In this document: positions 40,679-48,558 of the stretch, one piece after another
Numbering within the stretch: position 1 is the stretch's first letter
Layout: every line of letters begins with the position of its first letter
From: Stigmatella ashevillena
GTDB taxonomy: Bacteria; Myxococcota; Myxococcia; Myxococcales; Myxococcaceae
Assembly (NCBI RefSeq): GCF_028368975.1
Contig: NZ_JAQNDM010000002.1
Coordinates: 1,364,001 to 1,428,000 of the forward strand
Direction of reading: 5' to 3'
Length of the DNA stretch: 64,000 nt
Notes under the pieces: model-generated
Told to the model about the DNA's origin: nothing
Database searches by the model: none
The model's input: the letters and a program-made list of their open reading frames with translations, nothing else
Program-made: the position numbers and the translations under genes

Positions 40679-41758
40679 ATGGATTTCAGTGTCTACTTCT
40701 TCTCGGCGAATGATCAGGCTGACTTTGGCGCCAGGTACCGGTTCATCCTGGAGGTAGCCAAGTATGTCGACCGCAACAACTTCAAGGCCATCTGGACGCC
40801 CGAGCGCCACTTCCAGGAGTTCGGCGGGAGCTTTCCCAATCCGGCCGTGCTCAGCGCGGCGCTGGCCGTCACGACTCAGAACATCCAGCTGCGGGCAGGC
40901 AGCGTCGTGGTGCCACACCACCACCCGGCACGCATCGCCGAGGAATGGGCTCTCGTAGACCAGCTCTCCCAAGGGCGCGTAGGCCTCTGCCTCGCCACGG
41001 GTTGGCACCGCGGAGACTTCATCTTCTATCCGGAGAACTACACCAACCGCCGTGACTGGACCTTCGGCCACATCGAGACGCTGAGAAACCTCTGGGCGGG
41101 CCGTCCCGTGACTTTTCCGGGCGTCGAGGGCCAGCCCGTGGAAGTGCGCTCCTTCCCTCGCCCCCACCGCAAGGACTTGCCGCTGTGGCTCGTCCACAGC
41201 TCCAACCCGGAGACGTGGATCAAGGCCGGAGAGTTGGGGCTCAACATCCTGACCCTGCTCGACAACTGGGATCGGCTCACCTCCAACATCGCCGCCTACC
41301 GTGCGTCACTCGAGAAGCACGGCTTTGACCCGAAGGCCGGCATCGTGACCATGGGGGTTCACACCTTCATCGGGAACGATGACGCCAAGGTGCGCCAGAC
41401 CGTCGCCCAGCCCATCAAACAGTACCTGAGCACCTTCCTCACCCAGCGCAAGGCGGACGCCAACCTGCAAGGCGCGTCCAAGCAGATCGAAGAGAAGGAA
41501 AAGGAGATGCTGGCCGGACTTGCCTTCGAGGACATGTACGAGAAGCGCTCCCTGCTCGGCACCCTTCCCAAGTGTGCGAACATGGTCAAGAAGATGCAGG
41601 AAGTGGGCGTCAACGAAGTCGCCTGCATCGTGGACTTCGGCCTGGACTTCCAGACCGTGCTCGACGCCCTACCTCAGGTCAACGAGCTGAGGGCCATGTT
41701 CGAACCCCAGGTCCCCGCAGCGGCCACAGCAGGCATGGCCTGGTACTACAACCGCTGA
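40679..41758 (+). CDS. Free-standing luciferase-like flavin monooxygenase (LLM)
   Basis: A 359-aa bacterial luciferase-like monooxygenase of the natural-product type that is often found as a domain inside PKSs and NRPSs. Recognisable family stretches are MDFSVYFFSANDQ at the N-terminus, WTPERHFQEFGG near residue 40, LRAGSVVVPHHHPARIAEEW and LATGWHRGDF. The family uses reduced flavin and oxygen, usually to hydroxylate enzyme-bound intermediates. Here it should act in trans on an ACP-bound chain or on the released product. The gene starts 44 nt after PKS D on the same strand, with GGAG ahead of the ATG, so it is probably co-transcribed with the PKS genes. The exact carbon oxidised cannot be inferred. 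Confidence 0.9.
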   Translation: MDFSVYFFSANDQADFGARYRFILEVAKYVDRNNFKAIWTPERHFQEFGGSFPNPAVLSAALAVTTQNIQLRAGSVVVPHHHPARIAEEWALVDQLSQGRVGLCLATGWHRGDFIFYPENYTNRRDWTFGHIETLRNLWAGRPVTFPGVEGQPVEVRSFPRPHRKDLPLWLVHSSNPETWIKAGELGLNILTLLDNWDRLTSNIAAYRASLEKHGFDPKAGIVTMGVHTFIGNDDAKVRQTVAQPIKQYLSTFLTQRKADANLQGASKQIEEKEKEMLAGLAFEDMYEKRSLLGTLPKCANMVKKMQEVGVNEVACIVDFGLDFQTVLDALPQVNELRAMFEPQVPAAATAGMAWYYNR

Positions 41759-41828
41759 GACATACGCCGTTCACTCACCCCCTGTTTTGATCCATTCCCT
41801 CTTGCTGTCCCCCCAAGGAGCATGCCTC

Positions 41829-43142
41829 ATGCCATCTCTCAATCCCCAACCCCTGCCCGCCCTCAACGGTGCCGACCCCATTCACGGAGGCCGTCACGAT
41901 ACCGAATTCCACACCCCCCAGCGCGTGCTGCTGGAGCGTGCCTGGAAGCGCGCGCTGGATGCGAAGAAGCGGCTGGTCATCCGCGTCACCGCGCCCTGGG
42001 CCGATGAGTGCGCCATGTTCGACGAGAGCCTCGCCAAGGGCGGCGCTGAGCTGAACAAAGTGCTGGAGCGCGTAGAGACTCTGGTGCTCGACGACAACGA
42101 GTTCGAGCGTGGGCACCAGGCGGACTACCTCATCTCAGACTTGATGCACCTGCACACCGTCTACCTGGTCGATCCCGCCACGAAGGCTTGGTCGGTCATC
42201 CCCAATGTGTCCGACGCGGGACTGCTCACCCGGTACATCACCCTCTGGCTGGACTCCACGGACTTCCCTGCCACCCTCCAGCGGCTCATCAAGGAGTTCA
42301 AGCCAGCCGACGCCGCCCAGCTGCCTCCCTTGCAGCACCTGGTGCACACCGCGCTGCAGACGACGGCGTACAGCCGCAGCTACGAGGAGACCTTTGCCTT
42401 CTTCCGTCAGGTGCGGGAGCTGGCCGAGAAGAACAAGGAACTCTTCACCGGTCTGGACTTCGCCGCTCTGGAGATCAAGACCGTTCAGACGCTCATCAAC
42501 GTCGGGCGCATCACCTTCGAGGACGTGAAGTCCTTGAACCCGGAACTGTATGCGCGGATGGCGGGTGTCCCCGAGCACCTGCTCGAGGCGCGGCTCTACA
42601 ACGGCGTCGGCGTTCTCGTCCGCAAGCAAGGCCTTCGCGCCGCCGCCGAGGCCGCCGGGGCGCTGATGGAGGCCCTTCACAAGGAGCTGCCCACCTCGAT
42701 GGTCACCCACGAAGGGGTCACCATTCCCACCACGGGCATCCGCATCAAGAACGAGTCCATGGTGAAGATCCTCCAGGCGCGGGCCGGTCTCATCACCCGT
42801 GAGCAGGCGGTGGCCTTCGCCAACGAGGCCGAGGCGGCTGGGGTCGAGTTCTACTTCCGTGACAACATCCACCAGATCTTCATCGCGCTTCAGGACTACG
42901 AGAAGGCGGCCGATCTGGTGGAGAAGGCCCTGCCCGAGTGGATCGTCTTCTATGACGGCCTCGTCGCCAAGATGAAGGCCATGGGTGAGAACTTCACAGC
43001 CAAGGGCCAGCCGCAGATGGCGCAGATGCTGGCCCTCAAGGCCTCCGTCTACGGCAAGGTCAAGGAGCGGGCCTTGAAGGCACGCCATGAGCGCGCCGCT
43101 ACGCTGCGCCAGAAGATCGTTTGCCCGAGCCTGAAGGCGTAG
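41829..43142 (+). CDS. Unrecognised 437-aa protein, possibly with a thioredoxin-like N-terminal region
   Basis: I do not recognise this family. The ATG at 41829 is chosen because AAGGAG stands at 41814-41819; an upstream in-frame TTG at 41787 lacks such a site. Residues ~40-130 (LVIRVTAPWADECAMFDESL followed by a strand-rich stretch) weakly resemble a thioredoxin fold without the CxxC pair. The remainder is mostly helical and rich in Ala, Lys, Glu and Leu, with no transmembrane segment or signal peptide, so it is probably cytosolic. It lies between the LLM and AT-ER genes on the same strand, 70 nt after the LLM stop, which ties it to the polyketide pathway. A perfect hairpin follows its stop codon. 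A scaffold or redox-partner role would be a guess. Confidence 0.75.
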   Translation: MPSLNPQPLPALNGADPIHGGRHDTEFHTPQRVLLERAWKRALDAKKRLVIRVTAPWADECAMFDESLAKGGAELNKVLERVETLVLDDNEFERGHQADYLISDLMHLHTVYLVDPATKAWSVIPNVSDAGLLTRYITLWLDSTDFPATLQRLIKEFKPADAAQLPPLQHLVHTALQTTAYSRSYEETFAFFRQVRELAEKNKELFTGLDFAALEIKTVQTLINVGRITFEDVKSLNPELYARMAGVPEHLLEARLYNGVGVLVRKQGLRAAAEAAGALMEALHKELPTSMVTHEGVTIPTTGIRIKNESMVKILQARAGLITREQAVAFANEAEAAGVEFYFRDNIHQIFIALQDYEKAADLVEKALPEWIVFYDGLVAKMKAMGENFTAKGQPQMAQMLALKASVYGKVKERALKARHERAATLRQKIVCPSLKA

Positions 43143-43164
43143 GACGCCCGCCACCGTTAGCAAA

Positions 43165-43190
43165 CCGGGAAGCAGTCCCTTGCTTCCCGG
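43165..43190 (+). terminator. Perfect 10-bp hairpin after the unknown gene, before AT-ER
   Basis: The arms CCGGGAAGCA (43165-43174) and TGCTTCCCGG (43181-43190) are exact inverted repeats around a 6-nt loop, 23 nt after the preceding stop codon. Pyrimidine-rich sequence follows but there is no true U-run, so it may be a partial terminator or an mRNA-stabilising element that sets AT-ER expression apart from the genes ahead. Confidence 0.65.
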
Positions 43191-43227
43191 CTCCTTCCTT
43201 TCCCATGCCCCGTCGCAGGAGGAGTTC

Positions 43228-45513
43228 TTGAGCCGAATCTTCGTCTTCCCTGGGCAAGGATCCCAACGGACTGGCATGGGCGCTGACCTCTTCCAGGCCT
43301 TTCCGGGACTGGTGGATCAGGCCAGCAACCTGCTGGGCTACTCTGTTCGCCAGCTCTGCCTGGAGAACCCGGATGGACGGCTGGACCTCACGGAGTACAC
43401 CCAGCCAGCCCTGTTCGTGGTCAATGCGCTCAGCTACCTGCTACGCACGGAGCGGACCCGGGAGACACCCGACTTCGTGGCAGGACACAGTCTGGGCGAG
43501 TACAACGCCCTGTTCGCCGCGGGCGTGGTGAGCTTCGAGACAGGCTTGAAGCTCGTTCAGCGCCGGGGCGAGCTGATGGCCCGTGCCTCCGGGGGAGGAA
43601 TGTGTGCCGTGGTCGGCCTGCCCCTGGAGCGGCTGCACGAGCTTCTGGCGCAAGCTCCGGAAGTGGACATCGCCAACTTCAACGCCCCGCTTCAGACGGT
43701 TCTGGCGGGCTCCCTGGAGGCATTGGCAGCGCTCCGCCAGCCCCTGCTCGACGCGGGGGCCCGCGCGGTGGTCTCTCTCAAGGTGAGCGCCCCTTTTCAC
43801 TCTCGGTATATGCACGCGGCTCAGCGTGAGTTCGCGGCCTTCGTCGAGGGGTTTCGCTTCTCCGCGCCGCGCATGCCCGTCATCGCCAACGTCGATGCCC
43901 GGCCCTACACACTCGCCAACGTCCGGGACAACCTCTCCCGGCAGATCGCATCTCCCGTCCGCTGGACAGAGACGGTGCAATGGCTGATGCAGGCAGCGCA
44001 TCAACCCACTTTCGAAGAGCTGGGCGTTGGAGACGTGCTGACAGGCCTCATCCGGAAAATCCAAGCCGCCCCCCCCACGCCCCATGAACCTCCCCAGAAG
44101 ACACGCATTTCAGCGAAACATGACGAAGAGAGCAGGTCTCCCGTGGTGAGTAGCAACGGCCGGTTCACCGCTCAGTCCCTGGGATGCGCCGAGTTCCGGC
44201 GCGACCACGGCACCCGCTATGCCTATGTGGCGGGGGCCATGTACAAGGGGATTGCCTCCGAAGCGTTCGTCATCCGCATGGGCAAGGCAGGCCTCCTCAG
44301 CTACCTGGGCACGGGCGGGCTGAAGATGGACCGGATCGAAGAGGGCATCCGGAAGATCCAGGCAGCCCTCCCTCCAGGCGCCCCCTACGGGCTGAACCTG
44401 CTGTCGGATCTGGAGCGGCCCGAGCGGGAGGAGGCCGTGGTCGACATGTACCTCCGCTATGGCGTCACCCGGGTGGAGGCCGCAGCCTACATGCAGGTCA
44501 CCCCCAGCCTGGTGCGCTACCGGTGCCAGGGCCTGCGCCGCGCTCCGGACGGCTCCACCCTGGCCACGAACAAGGTGCTGGCCAAGGTGTCCCGCCCCGA
44601 GGTGGCAGAGGCCTTCCTCAGCCCGCCCCCGGAACGCATCCTCAAGAAGCTCCTCGAGACGGGGAAGATCTCACCGGAACAAGCAGCTTTGTCCCGTGAC
44701 TTTCCCATGTGTGACGACCTGTGCGCGGAGGCAGACTCCGGTGGGCACACGGACCAGGCGGTGGCCTCCATCCTGCTGCCCGCGATGTTGATGCTGCGCG
44801 ACGAGGTGTCGCGCAAGCATGGTTACCGGAAGAAGATCCGCGTGGGGGCCGCAGGCGGCATCGGTACACCCCATGCCGTCGCGTCGGCCTTCATCCTGGG
44901 CTCGGACTTCGTGCTCACGGGCAGCATCAATCAATGCACCGTGGAGGCAGGCCTCAGCGATACGGCCAAGGACATGCTCCAGCAAGCGGACATCCAGGAC
45001 ACGGAGATGGCGCCCGCCGGAGACATGTTCGAGCTGGGCGCCAAAGTCCAGGTGTTCAGCAAGGGCCTCTTCTTCCCTGCCCGTGCCAACAAGCTCTACG
45101 AGCTGTACCGCCGCTACAACTCCTTGGAGGAGATCGACGAGAAGACGCGGGAGCAGATCCAGACGCGCTACTTCAAGCGGAGCTTCGACGAGGTCTGGCG
45201 GGAGACCCGGGAATACTACCAGCGGGCGCACCCGCAGAGCCTGGAGAAAGCGGAGAAGAGCCCCAAGCACCGCATGGCGCTCATGTTCAAGTGGTACTTC
45301 GTCCACTCCACCCGGCTGGCCATTCGCGGCTCGGAGGATCAGCGCGTGGACTATCAAATCCAGTGTGGACCCGCGATCGGCGCCTTCAACCGGTACGTGA
45401 AGGGCACCGCGCTGGAGTCCTGGCGCAACCGTCATGTGGACGGTATCGCCGAGTTGATGATGACGCGCACCGCGGAGTACCTGCAGCAGCGGTTCGCGGC
45501 ATTGCAAGGTTAG
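43228..45513 (+). CDS. trans-acting malonyl-CoA acyltransferase / FMN enoylreductase didomain (AT-ER)
   Basis: A 761-aa fusion of a FabD-like acyltransferase and a PfaD-like enoylreductase, the usual trans-acting pair of trans-AT PKSs. The AT (residues 1-~290) opens with FVFPGQGSQ and has GHSLGEY (Ser88) and APFHSRY (His191). It should charge the AT-less ACPs of proteins A-D with malonyl units. The ER (~310-761) is a TIM-barrel flavoprotein type, with GLNLLSDL, VGAAGGIGTPHAVASAF and a long conserved tail (HRMALMFKWYF). It should reduce enoyl-ACP double bonds in trans, since no module has its own ER. The TTG start at 43228 is chosen because AGGAGG stands at 43217-43222. The longer frame from 43180 has no such site. 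The 3' end lies 7 nt from the convergent thioesterase gene. Confidence 0.95.
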   Translation: MSRIFVFPGQGSQRTGMGADLFQAFPGLVDQASNLLGYSVRQLCLENPDGRLDLTEYTQPALFVVNALSYLLRTERTRETPDFVAGHSLGEYNALFAAGVVSFETGLKLVQRRGELMARASGGGMCAVVGLPLERLHELLAQAPEVDIANFNAPLQTVLAGSLEALAALRQPLLDAGARAVVSLKVSAPFHSRYMHAAQREFAAFVEGFRFSAPRMPVIANVDARPYTLANVRDNLSRQIASPVRWTETVQWLMQAAHQPTFEELGVGDVLTGLIRKIQAAPPTPHEPPQKTRISAKHDEESRSPVVSSNGRFTAQSLGCAEFRRDHGTRYAYVAGAMYKGIASEAFVIRMGKAGLLSYLGTGGLKMDRIEEGIRKIQAALPPGAPYGLNLLSDLERPEREEAVVDMYLRYGVTRVEAAAYMQVTPSLVRYRCQGLRRAPDGSTLATNKVLAKVSRPEVAEAFLSPPPERILKKLLETGKISPEQAALSRDFPMCDDLCAEADSGGHTDQAVASILLPAMLMLRDEVSRKHGYRKKIRVGAAGGIGTPHAVASAFILGSDFVLTGSINQCTVEAGLSDTAKDMLQQADIQDTEMAPAGDMFELGAKVQVFSKGLFFPARANKLYELYRRYNSLEEIDEKTREQIQTRYFKRSFDEVWRETREYYQRAHPQSLEKAEKSPKHRMALMFKWYFVHSTRLAIRGSEDQRVDYQIQCGPAIGAFNRYVKGTALESWRNRHVDGIAELMMTRTAEYLQQRFAALQG

Positions 45514-45520
45514 CCCCTGC

Positions 45521-46300
45521 TCAAGGCACCAGGAGCTGGACGAGGTGTTGTGACAGGCTGCTGAGAAGCCCCTCCCGGGAGCCGCCCTTGTCGTTGAGGT
45601 AGAAGTGGCCTCCCGGGAACATCTGCCGAGAGAACCCGGCGGAGGTATGTGCCTTCCAGGCGTCCAGCTCCTCCGGGAGGGCCCGAGAATCATCATGCCC
45701 ACCGAAAGTGGCAATGGGACAGTCGAGCGGCGGCTCGGCAACGTATGCATAGGTCTCCAGCACCGCGAAGTCTCCCCGCAAGCAGGGCAAGTAGACCTTC
45801 AAGAGCTCAGGTACCTCCAAGATGGAGCGCTGAATGCCGTTGTACCGCTTGATCAGCTCATCGACGAAAGCGGGCTGCGGCAAGGCATGAATCGGAGTAT
45901 CCAAGTGCTGAATATGAGGTGCGTGGCGGCCTGAGATGAGCAACTCCAGCGGCTGACCTCCCCCTTGCCGACGCAGTTCCCGGGCCACCTCGAAGGCCAC
46001 CAGTCCGCCCATGCTGTGCCCGAAGAACGCAAACGGACAGTCCAGCTCGGACTTGAGGACGGGAACCAAGGCCTCGACAATCGCGGTCATCGAGGTGAGG
46101 GGCGGCTCCTTGATGCGTGTCTCCCGTCCCGGCAACCGGACGAGGACCACCTCTACCCCCGGAGGCATGGCATTCGCCCATCCGTGATACACGGTCGTTC
46201 CCGCGCCCGCATAGGAGAAGCAGAACAGACGGACCATGGCCGTCGCATCGGGCCGGGGATGCACCAACCAGCGGCTGGCCGCACTGCTCGCATCACTCAT
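45521..46300 (-). CDS. Type II (editing) thioesterase
   Basis: A 259-aa discrete alpha/beta-hydrolase thioesterase of the GrsT/RifR type. These enzymes clear ACPs and KSs of stalled or wrong acyl groups in PKS and NRPS systems. Visible catalytic motifs are FGHSMGG (Ser96), a GGHDD stretch for the acid, and PGGHFYL for the histidine. An early LFCFSYAGAG and the RLPGRETR stretch are typical of the family. The start at 46300 is favoured because AGGAGG (46311-46316 on +) lies 10 nt ahead; longer in-frame starts fall too close to or beyond that site. It is the last gene of the minus-strand ABC operon and converges on AT-ER. A hairpin with a short U-run stands just ahead of its ribosome site, so expression probably depends on read-through or attenuation. 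Confidence 0.93.
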   Translation of the reverse strand: MSDASSAASRWLVHPRPDATAMVRLFCFSYAGAGTTVYHGWANAMPPGVEVVLVRLPGRETRIKEPPLTSMTAIVEALVPVLKSELDCPFAFFGHSMGGLVAFEVARELRRQGGGQPLELLISGRHAPHIQHLDTPIHALPQPAFVDELIKRYNGIQRSILEVPELLKVYLPCLRGDFAVLETYAYVAEPPLDCPIATFGGHDDSRALPEELDAWKAHTSAGFSRQMFPGGHFYLNDKGGSREGLLSSLSQHLVQLLVP

Positions 46301-46325
46301 CTCTCTCATTCCTCCTAAAAGCAGA

Positions 46326-46355
46326 GGGCCCGCAGGCCACATGGCCGACGGGCCC
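46326..46355 (-). terminator. Two-tier hairpin with U-run between lipoprotein-sorting gene and type II TE
   Basis: The outer arms GGGCCCG (46326-46332) and CGGGCCC (46349-46355) pair exactly. The inner arms GGCC (46335-46338) and GGCC (46343-46346) close a 4-nt loop, with one 2-nt internal mismatch. Read on the minus strand, the stem is followed by TCTGCTTTTA and then the AGGAGG of the thioesterase gene. That layout suggests an intrinsic terminator or attenuator inside the operon. Confidence 0.7.
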
Positions 46356-46375
46356 CCCGGGCACGGCTTGAAACC

Positions 46376-47239
46376 TCAGAAGTTGGACGTCCGCTCCAGA
46401 TTGCGCACGTCGAAGATACCGGTCGGCACATCTGCTCCGAACTTGATATCGCTCAACACAAGCTCCGTCCGCGTTCCCTGTTTCAGCTTGTCCTCCATGA
46501 TAAAACGTTTCGGGTAGAAACGTTCACCGATTTTTTCGATGTCCGCCAGCCGCAGCTGTTTCAAGAGCTTGCCCGTGGTGGCATAGCGCTCTTCCTTCAC
46601 GGGAAGCAGCGATGTCTTGGAGATCCATTGCTTGATCTCCGCGTAGGACACGCCCTTGTTCTTCGCCTTGAGGTGCACCACGTAGACAGACTCGCCGTCG
46701 AGGGTCTCCTGCGGGAGCAGCTCGCCGTCGTAGTTGTCCAGCAGTGTCTTGTTTTCCGTCATGTCCTCATACGAGAGGTCCGAGCCCATCACCGACTGGC
46801 GCAGCATGTGTCCAGAGAGCTTCACCGTCTTCTCGGTGCGCGGGAAGTACGTCCACAGTTGCCCCCCGAGCTTGAGGAAGCGGGTGCCCTTGTCCCGATC
46901 TGGCTTGAGGAAGATGATGAAGGAGTCCTGCTGTCCCCGTGCGAAGAGCTTCAGCTCTTTCTCGCGTGTCTCATCCGGCGAGACGATGATCATCTTCGCG
47001 ACGGCCGCCCGGGTGTCGAACGTGAGCTGTGCATCCACGCGCGCCAGGATTTCCTTCACGGACTGGAGATCGGGGGCTGCACCGGGGGTAGGTGCCGCCA
47101 CAGCGGCCGGTGCGGCCGCGGGGGGTTTGGCAGCCGTCTCATCCGCCCAGCCCACAGCCGGGCCCGCCAACGTTAAACAGAGCATGGCTGGCGCCAGCCT
47201 TCGCCCGCCCCTCTTCATCGCGCTGCCGCTGATCTTCAT
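46376..47239 (-). CDS. Outer-membrane lipoprotein-sorting (LolA-like) periplasmic protein
   Basis: A 287-aa secreted protein. The N-terminus MKISGSAMKRGGRR followed by LAPAMLCLTLAGPAVGWA is a clear signal peptide, with likely cleavage after the WA near residue 32. A low-complexity Ala/Pro linker follows. The mature region has the beta-rich pattern of the LolA-like lipoprotein-sorting family often found next to FtsX-type ABC permeases (KLGGQLWTYFPRTEKTVKL, VVHLKAKN). Such proteins are thought to carry lipoproteins or lipids across the periplasm. There is no lipobox Cys, so it should be soluble in the periplasm. It is 49 nt downstream of the second permease gene. A shorter start at the Met at residue 8 is possible, but the upstream GAGG suits the first Met better. 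Confidence 0.82.
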   Translation of the reverse strand: MKISGSAMKRGGRRLAPAMLCLTLAGPAVGWADETAAKPPAAAPAAVAAPTPGAAPDLQSVKEILARVDAQLTFDTRAAVAKMIIVSPDETREKELKLFARGQQDSFIIFLKPDRDKGTRFLKLGGQLWTYFPRTEKTVKLSGHMLRQSVMGSDLSYEDMTENKTLLDNYDGELLPQETLDGESVYVVHLKAKNKGVSYAEIKQWISKTSLLPVKEERYATTGKLLKQLRLADIEKIGERFYPKRFIMEDKLKQGTRTELVLSDIKFGADVPTGIFDVRNLERTSNF

Positions 47240-47288
47240 GATGTCGTCCTCACGGAAAATCGCCTTGCCGACCCAAGCCTTGGTTGTC

Positions 47289-48512
47289 CTAACCCTTTGT
47301 CATCGCATCCTGGGGCGTCATCGACAGGGTCTTCATGACGGGAACCACCATCCCCAGGATGCCCAGCAACACGCCCAATACCATCCCCGTCACCACGGCG
47401 TCGGCGGTGAAGTCACCCCGCAGGACCGAGATCGCGATGGGCAGCCCCTTCACCTTGTCCGTGGCCACTGTGAGACCCACCGTGTGCAGGTACCACCCGA
47501 GTGGAACGGCGAAGACGAGGCCTATCACGCTGCCCAACGCGCCATAGAGGCTCGCCTCATAGAGAAACGAAGCCACGATGCCCCGGCGTGACAGCCCCAG
47601 GGCCATCAGCACCCCCACCTCCCTGCGTCGCTCCAGCACGGAGACCATCATCATGTTCAGGATGCCAAGCCCCGCCACGAAGCAGATGATGAAGGAAATG
47701 CCCTTGCGGACCCCGAGAAGGGTCTTGTGAATGCTCAGCAGGAAGGTGTCGTCTTGCCAGGTCCGTAGGGCCGTTCCCTCGGGAAGAACCCCTGATGCGC
47801 GAATCCGGGCCGCCAGGGCCATGGCCCCCGCATAGTCCGCACCGTACAGCACGAGTTTGGAGACCCCATCTTCCATGGCCAAGAACTCCTGTGCCGCACT
47901 GACGGGCAGGTACACCGCTCTATTCGATGTCTTGTTTCCGAGGTCGAATACACCCGCCAGCTCGAAGTCATCCGCGGAAAACGAGTCATACCGGTCTTTT
48001 CCCAGCAACGTCACCTTGTCGCCCGGCTTGAGCCCCAGGTCGTCGGCCACGGTCTTGCCCAGCAAGATGGCTTTCTGCCCTCGCTGGAGGTAGCTGCCCG
48101 CCACGATGCTGCGCGGAATGCTCGAGCGCTGCCCGAAGACGTCCACGTCCACCGCGGTTGCACGGATCGCCTTGTTGTTCTCCCCGCTCTGCACCAGCAC
48201 GCCGAAGTCGATGCGCTGAGCGACGGACTTCACCCCGTCAACCTGCAACAACTTCTCCTTGAGCCCGGTGCTGTCCGGCACAGAGTACTTGAGCGGATTG
48301 AGTCGGCTCTTGTCGAAGTAGTCCTGCCGGGCGATCACCACTTCGCCAGACTCGCCCACCAGTTCCAGGAAGATCTGTTTCTCCACCCCCCTGGCCAGGG
48401 TGATACCACCCACGATGAAGACAACAGAAATGGCAATGGCCGCCAGGGCGAGGGCAGCGCGTGTCCGCTGACGGAAGATGTTCTTGAAGCCCAGTCGAAT
48501 GAGATAACGCAA
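47289..48512 (-). CDS. FtsX-type ABC transporter permease (second of pair)
   Basis: A 407-aa MacB/LolC/E-like permease. The N-terminus (MRYLIRLGFKNIFRQRTRAA) leads into the first membrane helix near residues 20-42. A large periplasmic domain follows (~43-270), then three C-terminal helices, including FIICFVAGLGILNMMMVSVL with the conserved ERRREVGVLMALG coupling stretch right after it. This is the standard four-helix layout. With the neighbouring permease it would form a heterodimer served by the ATPase encoded at 49776-50537. These mechanotransmission-type transporters usually move lipoproteins or drive periplasmic partners rather than pump small molecules through the membrane. Confidence 0.9.
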   Translation of the reverse strand: MRYLIRLGFKNIFRQRTRAALALAAIAISVVFIVGGITLARGVEKQIFLELVGESGEVVIARQDYFDKSRLNPLKYSVPDSTGLKEKLLQVDGVKSVAQRIDFGVLVQSGENNKAIRATAVDVDVFGQRSSIPRSIVAGSYLQRGQKAILLGKTVADDLGLKPGDKVTLLGKDRYDSFSADDFELAGVFDLGNKTSNRAVYLPVSAAQEFLAMEDGVSKLVLYGADYAGAMALAARIRASGVLPEGTALRTWQDDTFLLSIHKTLLGVRKGISFIICFVAGLGILNMMMVSVLERRREVGVLMALGLSRRGIVASFLYEASLYGALGSVIGLVFAVPLGWYLHTVGLTVATDKVKGLPIAISVLRGDFTADAVVTGMVLGVLLGILGMVVPVMKTLSMTPQDAMTKG

Positions 48513-48558
48513 AGGAAGCTCCTGTCTGGCAGGACGAAGACACGTCAGCCGCGGGCGG

